Source: Clostridiales bacterium (GTDB lineage: Bacteria; Bacillota; Clostridia; Christensenellales; Borkfalkiaceae). Taken from it: a DNA stretch of 64,000 nt. Below are positions 1 to 7,515 of this stretch, one piece after another (position 1 is the first letter of the stretch; each line of letters begins with the position of its first letter). The position numbers were made by a program, and so were the translations under genes. The DNA lies in contig SVHW01000004.1 in NCBI GenBank assembly GCA_015055655.1, positions 1 to 64,000 on the forward strand. The letters run 5' to 3'. Under the pieces are notes generated by a model. It did not search any database. It was given only the letters and a program-made list of their open reading frames with translations, and was not told the origin of the DNA.

Positions 1-38
1 TTTTCAGTCTGCTGCTCTACCGACTGAGCTACCAAGGC
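1..38 (-). tRNA. tRNA-Phe (GAA), partial at window edge
   Basis: Read on the minus strand, the 5' half of a tRNA is visible: acceptor strand GCCTTGG, a D arm with GCTC/GAGC, the 5' anticodon stem and the loop CTGAAAA with anticodon GAA. The 3' half lies beyond position 1. It sits just downstream of tRNA-Asp and is probably co-transcribed with it. Confidence 0.85.
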
Positions 39-43
39 ATATG

Positions 44-120
44 TGGCGACCCAAAACGGGCTCGAACCGTCGACCTCCAGCGTGACAGGCTGGCGCTCTA
101 ACCAACTGAGCTATTGGGCC
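44..120 (-). tRNA. tRNA-Asp (GTC)
   Basis: A complete 77-nt tRNA including an encoded CCA end. Acceptor GGCCCAA pairs with TTGGGTC. The anticodon stem CCAGC/GCTGG closes the loop CTGTCAC, with anticodon GTC, and the T loop is TTCGAGC. The discriminator base is G, as expected for Asp. It is the first gene of a tRNA transcript that continues into tRNA-Phe. Confidence 0.95.
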
Positions 121-154
121 ATAAAAGTCGCCTACACTCAAACAGTGCCTGTAT

Positions 155-183
155 ATAATACCTTATTTAGAGATATTTGTCAA
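155..183 (-). promoter_or_regulatory. Sigma-A type promoter of the tRNA-Asp/Phe unit
   Basis: On the minus strand TTGACA (178-183) and TATTAT (155-160) are separated by exactly 17 bp and lie about 35 bp upstream of tRNA-Asp. The rest of 121-252 is T-rich and shows no gene or clear terminator. Confidence 0.75.
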
Positions 184-252
184 GCGTTTTTTTGCGTTTT
201 TTTTAAAAAACTCAAACTTTTTTTTGGCGACTTTTTTTGCTGTTTATAAGCC

Positions 253-1446
253 TTATTTTTTGTACAGTTTTGCAAGCCCGCCTTCCGCTGTTTCGCGGTA
301 TGGACGACGCAAATCCTTGCCCGTTTCGTACATAGTTTGCACAACCAAGTCAAAGGAAATTTTACGGCTATCCGTCAAGAAATACGAAAGCGACGATGCG
401 TTGATTGCGCGCATGGCGGCAACGGCGTTACGTTCGATACAAGGTATTTGCACAAGACCACAAATAGGATCACACGTCAAACCCAAATGGTGTTCCATAG
501 CCACTTCCGCTGCATATTCAATTTGTCCTAACGTCAATTTCCGAAGCTCACTCAATGCCGCCGTAGCCATACAGCACGCGCTGCCGATTTCCGCTTGACA
601 ACCACACTCCGCGCCCGATATCGATGCGTTGGTTTTTATCAAGTTTCCTATCAAGCCGCCCGTAGCCAAGGCGCAAATAATTTCTTCGTCCGTATACCCC
701 CAACGTTCCTGTGCGTAGTTCAAAACGGCGGGTAACACCCCGCAAGCCCCGCAAGTGGGCGCAGTAACGATCGTGCCGCCTGCGGCGTTTTCCTCGCTCA
801 CGGCGAACGCATACGAGCATACAATTCTGTTTTCACGGGTTTCCGCGCTTTCTTCGGGCGCTTGACCGCTGAACAAAATTTTCGCACGGCGTTCCACTTC
901 CAACCCACCGGGTAAAACGCCCTCTGCATTAACCCCGCGAGCAATAGCCGCTTTCATCGTCGTCCAAACTTCTCTTAAATAGTCGCGAATTTCCGCGTCT
1001 TCACGAGCAAAGACGTAATCGTATAACCGCATACCGTTTTCCTCGCAATAACGCCGAATTTCGGTCAAGGAATTCAAATCATAGACTTCCGCCCCGTCCG
1101 TATCGTCCTTTCGCCCGTCTATACGGATTGCGCCGCCACCAACGCTATATACGCGCATATGCGCAATTGCACAACCGTTCCTTTCAGCCGTCAAATCCAT
1201 GGTGTTAGGGTGTGGGGAAAAAGCGTCTTCGTCGCAAACTACTTTTACGTTCGGCAATACGCTTTTGATAACGTCTTCCGTGCCGTGTCCGTCGCCCGTT
1301 TTCGCAAGCGAACCGTACAGCGTAACCGTAAACGCGTCTGCCGTAGGATTTTCCGATAAAAACAATTTACAAGCCCGTTCCGGTCCTATCGTATGCGACG
1401 ACGACGGACCTTTGCCTATTCTATATAATTCTCTCAATGATTTCAT
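253..1446 (-). CDS. sdaA: L-serine dehydratase (L-serine ammonia-lyase), iron-sulfur type
   Basis: It deaminates L-serine to pyruvate and ammonia in the cytosol using a [4Fe-4S] cluster. The 397-residue chain joins the beta-like N-terminal domain (LYRIGKGPSSSHTIGPERA at residues 5-23) to the catalytic alpha domain. Cluster-type cysteines are seen in CGACGVLPA, CGCQAEIGSACC and CDPICGLVQIPC. The frame is open further upstream, but I chose the ATG at 1446: it has a GGTGAG ribosome binding site and lies about 10 bp after the predicted transcription start, so an upstream extension would not be transcribed. Single-chain enzymes of about 400 residues are usual in this family. It is divergent from the DegV gene. 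Confidence 0.92.
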   Translation of the reverse strand: MKSLRELYRIGKGPSSSHTIGPERACKLFLSENPTADAFTVTLYGSLAKTGDGHGTEDVIKSVLPNVKVVCDEDAFSPHPNTMDLTAERNGCAIAHMRVYSVGGGAIRIDGRKDDTDGAEVYDLNSLTEIRRYCEENGMRLYDYVFAREDAEIRDYLREVWTTMKAAIARGVNAEGVLPGGLEVERRAKILFSGQAPEESAETRENRIVCSYAFAVSEENAAGGTIVTAPTCGACGVLPAVLNYAQERWGYTDEEIICALATGGLIGNLIKTNASISGAECGCQAEIGSACCMATAALSELRKLTLGQIEYAAEVAMEHHLGLTCDPICGLVQIPCIERNAVAAMRAINASSLSYFLTDSRKISFDLVVQTMYETGKDLRRPYRETAEGGLAKLYKK

Positions 1447-1462
1447 ATTTCTCACCACGTTT

Positions 1463-1491
1463 ATTATAGCACAAACTTTCCGTTTTGTAAA
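1463..1491 (-). promoter_or_regulatory. Promoter of the serine dehydratase gene
   Basis: On the minus strand TTTACA (1486-1491) and TATAAT (1463-1468) have a 17-bp spacer. The predicted start of transcription lies only some 10 bp before the ATG at 1446, which supports that start codon. Confidence 0.75.
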
Positions 1492-1591
1492 CGATAAACG
1501 ACAAAAAATACGCTTTTGTGTTAGCGAAACATTCTTTTTCGACAAATCATAATCTTTTATGACTTTTTGTTTAAATTTATAATTAACTTCA

Positions 1592-1620
1592 TTGACAATT
1601 GTTGAAAAATTTGTTATGAT
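1592..1620 (+). promoter_or_regulatory. Promoter of the DegV gene with a palindrome over the -10
   Basis: TTGACA (1592-1597) and TATGAT (1615-1620) have a 17-bp spacer. The perfect inverted repeat ATGATA-A-TATCAT (1616-1628) overlaps the -10 and could be an operator. Confidence 0.7.
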
Positions 1621-1659
1621 AATATCATAAAGATAATATATTATACAGTAGGAATTTGT

Positions 1660-2532
1660 ATGAACAAGAAAATTGCAATCACAACGGACAGTAGCAGCGG
1701 AATTCTGCCTAATGAATGTACGGGCAAGAACGTTTTCCTGTTGCCTCTGCCCTTTCTTATCAACGGCGAATGTTATTTTGAAAACGTCAATTTAACGCAA
1801 GACGTTTTTTATGAAAAACTTGCCGCTGGCGCAGACGTTTCCACGTCCCAGCCGAGCCTAGGCGAGCTCACCGAATTTTGGACGGACGTATTAAAATCGT
1901 ACGACGAAATCGTGCATATCCCCCTTTCTTCGGGGCTTAGCCAATCCTGCGCCTCCGCAACAGCTCTTGCCAAAGATTTTAACGGAAAAGTACACGTCGT
2001 GAATAACCGCCGTGTATCCGTCACTTTAAAACAGAGCGTTTTCGATGCGGAAAAACTTGCAAACCAAGGCAAATCCGCCTTAGAAATCAAAGAATATTTG
2101 GAAGAAACGGCAGACGATTCTTCTATCTATATCGCCGTCGATACCATGAAATATTTAAAGAAAGGCGGTCGCGTTACGCCTGCTGCCGCTATGATCGGTA
2201 CGATTTTGAAAATCAAACCCGTACTACAAATCCACGGCGACAAGCTGGATAAATACGCCTTGGCGCGTGGCAATGCAAAAGCCAAGGACGCTATGAAAGC
2301 AGCCATGAAAAAGGACGTAGAAACCAAGTTTGCAAAACTTGTCGAAAAGGGCGAACTCGCTTTATATATCGCACATTCTGCAAACGAATCGGAAGCCGTT
2401 ACTTTCCAAGCGGAAATACAGGCGTTGTTCCCGAATATCCCCGTGACTATGTGCGAACCGCTTTCCCCCGTCATCTCCTGCCATATCGGTCCTGGTTCTT
2501 TGGCGGTTGCAGCGTCAAGATTTGTCAAATAA
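1660..2532 (+). CDS. DegV family fatty-acid-binding protein
   Basis: DegV/FakB-family proteins bind a fatty acid in a two-domain fold, and in several Bacillota they hand it to the kinase FakA for phospholipid synthesis. The 290-residue length is typical. The N-terminal ITTDSSSGI stretch, the HIPLSSGLSQS motif near residue 88 that contacts the fatty-acid carboxylate, and the C-terminal IGPGSLAVA segment are all present. A TAGGA ribosome binding site precedes the ATG. It is a single gene with its own promoter and terminator. The ligand cannot be told from the sequence, and no FakA kinase is in the window. Confidence 0.9.
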   Translation: MNKKIAITTDSSSGILPNECTGKNVFLLPLPFLINGECYFENVNLTQDVFYEKLAAGADVSTSQPSLGELTEFWTDVLKSYDEIVHIPLSSGLSQSCASATALAKDFNGKVHVVNNRRVSVTLKQSVFDAEKLANQGKSALEIKEYLEETADDSSIYIAVDTMKYLKKGGRVTPAAAMIGTILKIKPVLQIHGDKLDKYALARGNAKAKDAMKAAMKKDVETKFAKLVEKGELALYIAHSANESEAVTFQAEIQALFPNIPVTMCEPLSPVISCHIGPGSLAVAASRFVK

Positions 2533-2547
2533 ACGAAAGGATACACG

Positions 2548-2580
2548 AAACCCGTCGAAACCATTCGACGGGTTTTATTT
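2548..2580 (+). terminator. Rho-independent terminator after the DegV gene
   Basis: The hairpin AAACCCGTCGAA / TTCGACGGGTTT is followed by a T-rich run, directly after the stop codon. Confidence 0.85.
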
Positions 2581-2588
2581 TATCTCAT

Positions 2589-2614
2589 TTGGGGTTAACC
2601 GCATATCATGAAAC
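2589..2614 (+). repeat. Direct repeat, copy 1 (26 bp)
   Basis: The first of two near-identical 26-bp units (core AACCGCATATCATGAAAC) spaced 63 bp apart. It differs from copy 2 at one base. It lies in a noncoding stretch between the DegV terminator and the end of the AT-rich membrane-protein pair. Confidence 0.75.
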
Positions 2615-2651
2615 GCTTCTTGTGAAACTTCCCTATCCTTTTCGGGTAAAC

Positions 2652-2677
2652 TTGGGGCTAACCGCATATCATGAAAC
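2652..2677 (+). repeat. Direct repeat, copy 2 (26 bp)
   Basis: The second copy of the 26-bp unit. Both copies are followed by a shorter related GTGAAAC element, so the unit may be a larger degenerate tandem repeat of about 63 bp. Confidence 0.75.
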
Positions 2678-2699
2678 TCCACGCGTGAAACCGTTAAAC

Positions 2700-3179
2700 T
2701 TACCGCATTTTTCTCACGATTTTATCTTCAAACAATTCTTCAAATTCTTTTATCGTACCTTGTACAATCAAATCTTTTTGACAAATGCAATTAAGTAGCT
2801 TGTTTGGAAAATAAAAAATTATATCGTAAAACTCTCCATAATCTAAAATTACCTTTATATCATCTAACGTTCGACTCCCTGCACCTCGTCCTATTTCAGC
2901 ATAAATTTCATTTTTTTCTATTCTTATCAAATAAGGAAGTTGACCCTTCCTATCCGACCAAGCTATTAGCAAGGTTAATGGAAGCAATAACAACACCACC
3001 AAAATAGAAAAAGTCCAAAACTCAAAAACTAAACCAATCAAAACACAAGGGATTCCTATTATGATAAATTCTGCTAATCCTGCAATCCAACCCATCTTTA
3101 TCATTTTATTGTATATATATTTGAGCGTGTTTTTATTAACATATCCACTAAATACTATCATTTTCTTTCTCTCTACCAT
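2700..3179 (-). CDS. Small membrane protein, YcxB-like C-terminal half (uncertain)
   Basis: I do not recognise this 159-residue protein firmly. Two hydrophobic segments (about residues 31-52 and 56-73) are followed by a soluble beta-rich domain. That domain ends in GTIKEFEELFEDKI, which resembles the C-terminus of YcxB-like/PH-like membrane proteins. It overlaps the end of the upstream gene by 32 bp, so the two are probably translationally coupled. An in-frame ATG at 3161 is an alternative start. Base composition is visibly more AT-rich than in the flanking genes, which suggests transfer. Its function is unknown. Confidence 0.6.
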   Translation of the reverse strand: MVERKKMIVFSGYVNKNTLKYIYNKMIKMGWIAGLAEFIIIGIPCVLIGLVFEFWTFSILVVLLLLPLTLLIAWSDRKGQLPYLIRIEKNEIYAEIGRGAGSRTLDDIKVILDYGEFYDIIFYFPNKLLNCICQKDLIVQGTIKEFEELFEDKIVRKMR

Positions 3180-3744
3180 TTCTTAACAGTATTGTATTAT
3201 AATTGTGTTGCTTTATAATCTCGTAAAACTTTTTTACGTTTTTTGATTTAAATTGTTCAAATTCTTGTTTTGGCGGAAGTTTTATTTTCCCTTCATACCA
3301 AGATAAAATCTTTTGCAATTTCTTATAATCCAACAAAACCAAAAAATAATTATTGTACACAAATTTTCTTTTTGTATAACAAAGTCTATTATCATACCAA
3401 CAACCAATCACTAAACAAGGACATTCGTATGCTCCACGCCCCCTATGCTCGTGTATTGCGTATAAGATACTTATATCTTTTTTATAATATATCCGTTTTT
3501 CAAAAACGGTATTTAAGGCTATCTTGTCGTCTGAAATCTTTATAGAAGTATTAATCCCTTGGTCTAATAAAAACCAAACAATCGCCAAAATTATCACAAC
3601 TACAATCCCTATTATCTTTTCCGCAATAGGAATATGCTTTTCACTAATAAGTGGAAAACATATCAAAAAAATTATCATGCCAATAGTTGCGATAATAAAA
3701 ATATAAAGCCAAATTGTCAATCCAAGATTAATCTTTTTCTTCAT
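3148..3744 (-). CDS. Small membrane protein of unknown function, partner of the overlapping gene
   Basis: The 198-residue protein has two N-terminal membrane segments (about residues 8-30 and 41-60), then a polar domain with several cysteines and many aromatic residues, and a basic C-terminus. The overall plan (two helices, then a cytosolic beta domain) is like that of the next gene, and a 30-bp sequence is repeated before the start of each. I see no enzyme motif. The codon use is AT-rich like its partner and unlike the ribosomal genes beside it. The pair could be a small accessory or immunity-like unit, but nothing in the sequence proves that. Confidence 0.6.
   Translation of the reverse strand: MKKKINLGLTIWLYIFIIATIGMIIFLICFPLISEKHIPIAEKIIGIVVVIILAIVWFLLDQGINTSIKISDDKIALNTVFEKRIYYKKDISILYAIHEHRGRGAYECPCLVIGCWYDNRLCYTKRKFVYNNYFLVLLDYKKLQKILSWYEGKIKLPPKQEFEQFKSKNVKKFYEIIKQHNYNTILLRNGREKENDSI
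3176..3205 (-). repeat. 30-bp repeat, copy 1, at the start of the 2700-3179 gene
   Basis: The 30-bp sequence containing TTCTTAACAGTATTGTAT recurs at 3757-3786 with one mismatch. This copy includes the predicted start codon of the downstream gene and lies inside the end of the upstream gene. Confidence 0.8.
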
Positions 3745-3756
3745 AATACGCCTTTT

Positions 3757-3786
3757 CCATTTCTTAACAGTATTGTATCATAATTG
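3757..3786 (-). repeat. 30-bp repeat, copy 2, upstream of the 3148-3744 gene
   Basis: This is the second copy of the 30-bp sequence, just before the first gene of the pair. The duplication suggests the two genes arose from, or were inserted by, a tandem duplication with a shared leader. Confidence 0.8.
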
Positions 3787-3810
3787 ATACTACTTGTCAA
3801 GAGTTTCAGA

Positions 3811-3841
3811 AAAAAACACCTGCGCATAAGCGTAGGTGTTT
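3811..3841 (-). terminator. Terminator of the ribosomal superoperon
   Basis: On the minus strand ACACCTACGC pairs with GCGCAGGTGT and is followed by seven T residues. It lies 17 bp after the rplQ stop codon. The hairpin also has T residues on the other strand and may work in both directions. Confidence 0.8.
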
Positions 3842-3857
3842 TTGTGTTGTTTTTTGA

Positions 3858-4364
3858 TTAAACCAATTCGATGATTGCTTTTTCCGCTGCATCACCACGG
3901 CGTTCGCCGAGAAGGTAAATTCTCGTGTAGCCGCCGCCTTGACCAAGTTCTTCTTTACGAGCCGCGTATTTAGGCGCGATTTCGTTGAAGAGTTTGTCCA
4001 TCAAGGGGTGTTGAACGTCAGCCGTTCTCGCCTTGTATTCGCTCTTCTTTTCGTTGAAAGCCTTGATTTCTTGCAAATCGTAGGTTTTCGCCATGATCGC
4101 GCGGCGAGCAGCAAGTTTCTTCGCACCGTCTTTTACGTTGGTAACGGTTACTTCCTTGCCTTTGCTGTCTTTCTTCGTTACTTCAAATTCGATGTTATCA
4201 GCGTACGTATTTACCGCTTTGGTGATAAGCTTTTCCACGTAAGGGCGAAGCTGTTTTGCCTTTGCAGCGGTCGTTTCAATTTTACCGTACCAAAGAAGTT
4301 GCGACGCAAGACCTCTCAAAAGCGCGTTTCTTTCTTTGGACGTTCTTCCCAATTTTCCGGGCAT
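3858..4364 (-). CDS. rplQ: 50S ribosomal protein L17, with internal insertions
   Basis: L17 belongs to the large subunit near the exit tunnel. The N-terminal RTSKERNALLRGLASQL region and the C-terminal GGGYTRIYLLGERRGDAAEKAIIEL region identify it. The chain has 168 residues against about 115-130 in most bacteria. The excess comes from a charged, lysine-rich insertion around residues 58-85, more sequence around 98-118, and a short addition (about residues 137-142) before the GGYTRI motif. It is the last gene of the operon, four bases after rpoA, and is followed by a terminator. Confidence 0.95.
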   Translation of the reverse strand: MPGKLGRTSKERNALLRGLASQLLWYGKIETTAAKAKQLRPYVEKLITKAVNTYADNIEFEVTKKDSKGKEVTVTNVKDGAKKLAARRAIMAKTYDLQEIKAFNEKKSEYKARTADVQHPLMDKLFNEIAPKYAARKEELGQGGGYTRIYLLGERRGDAAEKAIIELV

Positions 4365-4368
4365 AATT

Positions 4369-5319
4369 TTAATCCTCCTGTTCTCTTAATGCAAGGCCGT
4401 AAGAATCCAACTTATTGATGACTTCGTCAAGCGACTTTCTACCAAGGTTTCTCACCTTTAACATGTCGTCTTCCGTCTTTTTCGTAAGGTCTTCGACCGT
4501 GTGAATGTTCGCTCTCTTCAAGCAGTTGTAAGAACGGACGGAAAGGTCCATATCTTCAATTACCATTTTGAGAATTTGTTGTTGTTTATCGTCTTCCGTC
4601 TTGACAAGGATATCCATACCTTTAATCGTTTCGCTCAAATTCACGAAGAGATTGATATGGTCCTGCATGATTTTCGCAGCCAAAGAAATGATTTCTTTGC
4701 CCGAGAACGTGCCGTCCGTCCATACTTCAAGCGTAAGTTTATCGTAGTCAACTGCTTGACCTACTCGCGTAGGTTCAACCGTGTAATTTACTCTTTGCAC
4801 GGGCGTATAGATGGAGTCGATTGCGATATAATCGACTACGGGTTTTTTGTTCTCTTTTGCGGGCTTATATCCTCTGCCTCTGCCGATGGTGATTTCGACG
4901 TCTAATTTAGCGCCTTCGTCAATCGTGCAGATGTATTGATCCGCGTTGACAACGTCGATTTCCGCGTCTACGTTAAGGTCTTTACCCGTCAAAACGGCAG
5001 GACCTTCTTTGCAGATGTGGAGAACCTTTTCGTAATCCTTATCGATTACTTTCGTCTTGATTGCAAGCGCTTTTAAGTTAAGGATAATTTCCGTAACGTC
5101 TTCTTTAACGCCCGCAATTGCGGAAAATTCGTGCTTTACGCTGCCGTCAAGGAACTTAATCCCTTCTACCGCTGCGCCGGGCAAAGCGGCAAGAAGAATA
5201 CGTCTAAGGCAGTTGCCAATGGTAAGACCGAAACCTTTCTCTAAAGGCTCGCATACGACCTTTGCATAAAAATCGTCGCTTTCGAGCACTTCGAGTTTGG
5301 GCATATCCATTTCGATCAT
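4369..5319 (-). CDS. rpoA: DNA-directed RNA polymerase subunit alpha
   Basis: The alpha subunit dimerises to nucleate RNA polymerase, and its C-terminal domain contacts UP elements and activators. The N-terminal domain shows EPLEKGFGLTIGNCLRRILL (about residues 22-41). The helix-hairpin-helix C-terminal domain ends with VRNLGRKSLDEVINKL. At 316 residues the length is normal. The start is set by CAGGAGGTAACACA before the ATG. It lies between rpsD and rplQ, the standard alpha-operon order. Confidence 0.98.
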   Translation of the reverse strand: MIEMDMPKLEVLESDDFYAKVVCEPLEKGFGLTIGNCLRRILLAALPGAAVEGIKFLDGSVKHEFSAIAGVKEDVTEIILNLKALAIKTKVIDKDYEKVLHICKEGPAVLTGKDLNVDAEIDVVNADQYICTIDEGAKLDVEITIGRGRGYKPAKENKKPVVDYIAIDSIYTPVQRVNYTVEPTRVGQAVDYDKLTLEVWTDGTFSGKEIISLAAKIMQDHINLFVNLSETIKGMDILVKTEDDKQQQILKMVIEDMDLSVRSYNCLKRANIHTVEDLTKKTEDDMLKVRNLGRKSLDEVINKLDSYGLALREQED

Positions 5320-5342
5320 TGTGTTACCTCCTGATTATTTAA

Positions 5343-5933
5343 TTATTTGGAGTACAATTCGACAATCATATGTTCTGCGATCTGGCTGTCGATATCTTCT
5401 CTCGTGGGAAGAGCTAAAACCTTTCCTTCAAGCTTTTCTCTGTCGAACTCAACCCATTTTACAAGGCCGAGCGCTTTCGTTTCTTTAAGAGCGGTGAAAT
5501 ATTTGTTGCCCTTCTTGCTTTCTTTTACGCAAATCGTATCGCCGGGTTTTACAAGGAAAGAAGGAATGTTTACTCTTCTTCCGTTTACGTAGAACTGCGC
5601 GTGAGAAACTAATTGTCTTGCTTGCAAACGCGTCGTTGCGATACCCATTCTATAAATAACGTTGTCCAATCTTCTTTCCAAAAGAATGAGCATGTTTTCA
5701 CCCGTAACGCCTTTCATACGGTCTGCCATATCGTAATAATGACGGAACTGCTTTTCGCTTACGTTATAGATGAATTTCGCTCTTTGCTTTTCGCGAAGCT
5801 GCAAGCCGTATTCACTGATTTTCTTGCCTTGTCTACCAGACGTTCTGATAGACTTCTTGAAGCAGCCTACTGCGGTAGGATCTAATTCAAGGAATCTGCA
5901 TCTTTTTAATCTATGATATTTATTGATTGCCAT
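5343..5933 (-). CDS. rpsD: 30S ribosomal protein S4
   Basis: S4 is a primary 16S rRNA-binding protein and the translational repressor of the alpha operon in E. coli. The S4 core (KQRAKFIYNVSEKQFRHYY) and the S4 RNA-binding domain (LERRLDNVIYRMGIATTRLQ, HAQFYVNGRRVNIPS) are clear in 196 residues. The N-terminal zinc-binding cysteine set is absent, so this is a zinc-free form. It is located between rpsK and rpoA. Confidence 0.97.
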   Translation of the reverse strand: MAINKYHRLKRCRFLELDPTAVGCFKKSIRTSGRQGKKISEYGLQLREKQRAKFIYNVSEKQFRHYYDMADRMKGVTGENMLILLERRLDNVIYRMGIATTRLQARQLVSHAQFYVNGRRVNIPSFLVKPGDTICVKESKKGNKYFTALKETKALGLVKWVEFDREKLEGKVLALPTREDIDSQIAEHMIVELYSK

Positions 5934-5953
5934 AACTTTATCCTGCCTCCTGA

Positions 5954-6352
5954 TTAAACTCTACGACGTTTCGGTGGTCTGCATCCGTTGTGGGGAATGG
6001 GCGAAACGTCCGTAATCATCGTGATTTCAAGTTCGCACGTGGAAAGCGCACGGATTGCGGATTCTCTACCTGCACCCGGGCCTTTCACGAATACTTCTAC
6101 GCTACGAAGTCCGTGTTCCTTGCCAACCTTTGCCGCCGTTTCCGCTGCCATTTGCGCTGCAAACGGCGTGCCTTTACGGCTACCTTTATAACCAAGTGCA
6201 CCCGCGCTCGATTGCGCGATTGCGTTACCGTTCATATCCGTAACCGTTACGATCGTGTTGTTGAACGTGGATTGAATGTGAACTTGTCCTTTGTCTACTT
6301 TCTTAATTTCTTTGCGCTTACGGGAAACGACTTTTTTCTTCATTTCTGCCAT
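5954..6352 (-). CDS. rpsK: 30S ribosomal protein S11
   Basis: S11 forms part of the platform of the 30S subunit. The motifs [36 protein letters not shown] and the C-terminal [20 protein letters not shown] are those of the family. At 132 residues it has the usual length. A GGAGGCGAT ribosome binding site lies before the ATG. It sits in the rpsM-rpsK-rpsD order. Confidence 0.98.
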   Translation of the reverse strand: MAEMKKKVVSRKRKEIKKVDKGQVHIQSTFNNTIVTVTDMNGNAIAQSSAGALGYKGSRKGTPFAAQMAAETAAKVGKEHGLRSVEVFVKGPGAGRESAIRALSTCELEITMITDVSPIPHNGCRPPKRRRV

Positions 6353-6367
6353 TTTTCTATCGCCTCC

Positions 6368-6736
6368 TTACTTCTTCTTGCCTGCGATTGCGCGCGCAGG
6401 ACCTTTACGCGTACGAGCATTTCTCTTCGTGCTTTGTCCGCGTACGGGCAAACCCTTTCTGTGGCGGATGCCTCTATAACATCCGATTTCCATAAGGCGT
6501 TTGATGTTAAGGGATACTTCACTGCGAAGCTCACCTTCTACTCTTAAATTGTGATCGATATATTCTCTCAACTTAGAAACGTCGTTTTCGTTGAGATCTT
6601 TTACTCTCGTGTCGGGATTGATGCCCGTATCAGCGAGAATCTTCTTGGAAGTGGTAAGACCGATACCATAAATGTAGGTAAGGCCGATTTCCACTCTCTT
6701 TTCTCTGGGTAAATCTACACCGGCAATACGTGCCAT
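6368..6736 (-). CDS. rpsM: 30S ribosomal protein S13
   Basis: S13 sits in the head of the 30S subunit and bridges to the 50S subunit. It is recognised by [20 protein letters not shown] at the N-terminus and [20 protein letters not shown] near the C-terminus, in 122 residues. It is the first gene after a 341-bp gap that holds a consensus promoter and a folded leader, so it probably starts a separately controlled transcript as well as being read from upstream. Confidence 0.98.
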   Translation of the reverse strand: MARIAGVDLPREKRVEIGLTYIYGIGLTTSKKILADTGINPDTRVKDLNENDVSKLREYIDHNLRVEGELRSEVSLNIKRLMEIGCYRGIRHRKGLPVRGQSTKRNARTRKGPARAIAGKKK

Positions 6737-7017
6737 TGATTTGTGTCCTCCGTTTTTAATTTTTTTCTTTTTTCTTTATCGTCAACGTATACGTTTGGTT
6801 TGCAGTGGAAAATGCGCTCCAAGACGTATCGTATTATCTTCGCAGTTACCTGCCGCATAACACACTGGTTATGCCTGTCCGCGTATATACGCGCACACGC
6901 GCTTACACGCAACAAAACTGAGTTTCCGCAAAATGCTTACGGAAATTCAGCTCATCGTCGTTTTTTCAGGGAAAATTGCCAAATAGCACAACCGTTCCCA
7001 AAATACGGCATGTTATC
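6737..7017 (-). promoter_or_regulatory. Long structured 5' leader before rpsM
   Basis: This gap of about 340 bp between rpmJ and rpsM has no gene. On the minus strand the transcript from the promoter at 7018-7047 would have a leader of about 275 nt. Stem-loops visible in it are 6918-6950 (CTGA.TTTCCG / CGGAAA.TCAG), 6855-6874 (GCATAAC / GTTATGC) and the palindrome GCGTATATACGC at 6881-6892. The ribosome binding site GGAGGACA lies just before the rpsM ATG. Such a leader fits autogenous control by a ribosomal protein, but that is inference. Confidence 0.6.
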
Positions 7018-7047
7018 ATTATATCACACCGATAAAGGGTTTGTCAA
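7018..7047 (-). promoter_or_regulatory. Consensus promoter inside the ribosomal operon, upstream of rpsM
   Basis: On the minus strand perfect TTGACA (7042-7047) and TATAAT (7018-7023) are separated by 18 bp, about 30 bp after the rpmJ stop codon. It is the best match to the sigma-A consensus in this part of the window. Confidence 0.8.
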
Positions 7048-7077
7048 GCGTTTTTTGGAAACTTTTTACAATATTTT

Positions 7078-7194
7078 TTAGCCCTGTCTTTGTTTGTGAT
7101 TCTTGTTCTTCGAGCAGATTACCATTACTCTGCCGTTTCTCTTAATAACTTTGCACTTGTCGCACATAGGTTTTACAGAAGGTCTTACTTTCAT
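7078..7194 (-). CDS. rpmJ: 50S ribosomal protein L36
   Basis: A 38-residue protein reading [20 protein letters not shown] at its start and ending [10 protein letters not shown]. The zinc-ribbon residues Cys11, Cys14, Cys27 and His33 are present, so this is the zinc-binding form. It is preceded by GGAGAAAGAAC and lies 41 bp after infA, its usual neighbour. Confidence 0.97.
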   Translation of the reverse strand: MKVRPSVKPMCDKCKVIKRNGRVMVICSKNKNHKQRQG

Positions 7195-7235
7195 TGTTCT
7201 TTCTCCTTTTGATTAAACTTATATTTCGTCGTTTA

Positions 7236-7457
7236 TTACGACTTGCTACGCCACGTGATTCTACCTTTCGTCAAATCGTACGGGCTCATTTCCAATTTTA
7301 CCGTATCGCCTTCAATGATTCTAATATAGTTCATTCTCAGCTTTCCGGAAATATACGCCGTGATGGTATGACCGTTGGAAAGTTGTACTTTGAACGTTGC
7401 GTTGGGCAACGCTTCCACTACTTTCCCTTCCGCTTCGATTACGTCGTCTTTGGACAC
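7236..7457 (-). CDS. infA: Translation initiation factor IF-1
   Basis: IF-1 blocks the ribosomal A site during initiation. The 73-residue chain is a single OB fold with [20 protein letters not shown] and [16 protein letters not shown]. The start codon is GTG, set by GGAGGAAATTTCT directly upstream. It lies between map and rpmJ, as usual in Bacillota. Confidence 0.97.
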   Translation of the reverse strand: MSKDDVIEAEGKVVEALPNATFKVQLSNGHTITAYISGKLRMNYIRIIEGDTVKLEMSPYDLTKGRITWRSKS

Positions 7458-7515
7458 AGAAATTTCCTCCGAATTTTTTTATCCGCAACGGTTTACCCGT
7501 CGCCGTTTTTTTTGC

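Noticed and set aside
121..252. Terminator or small RNA in the T-rich gap after the serine dehydratase
   Set aside because: The sequence has T runs, but I could draw no convincing stem.
2581..2700. CRISPR array from the direct repeats
   Set aside because: There are only two units and no cas genes, and the segment between them contains related sequence and not a unique spacer.
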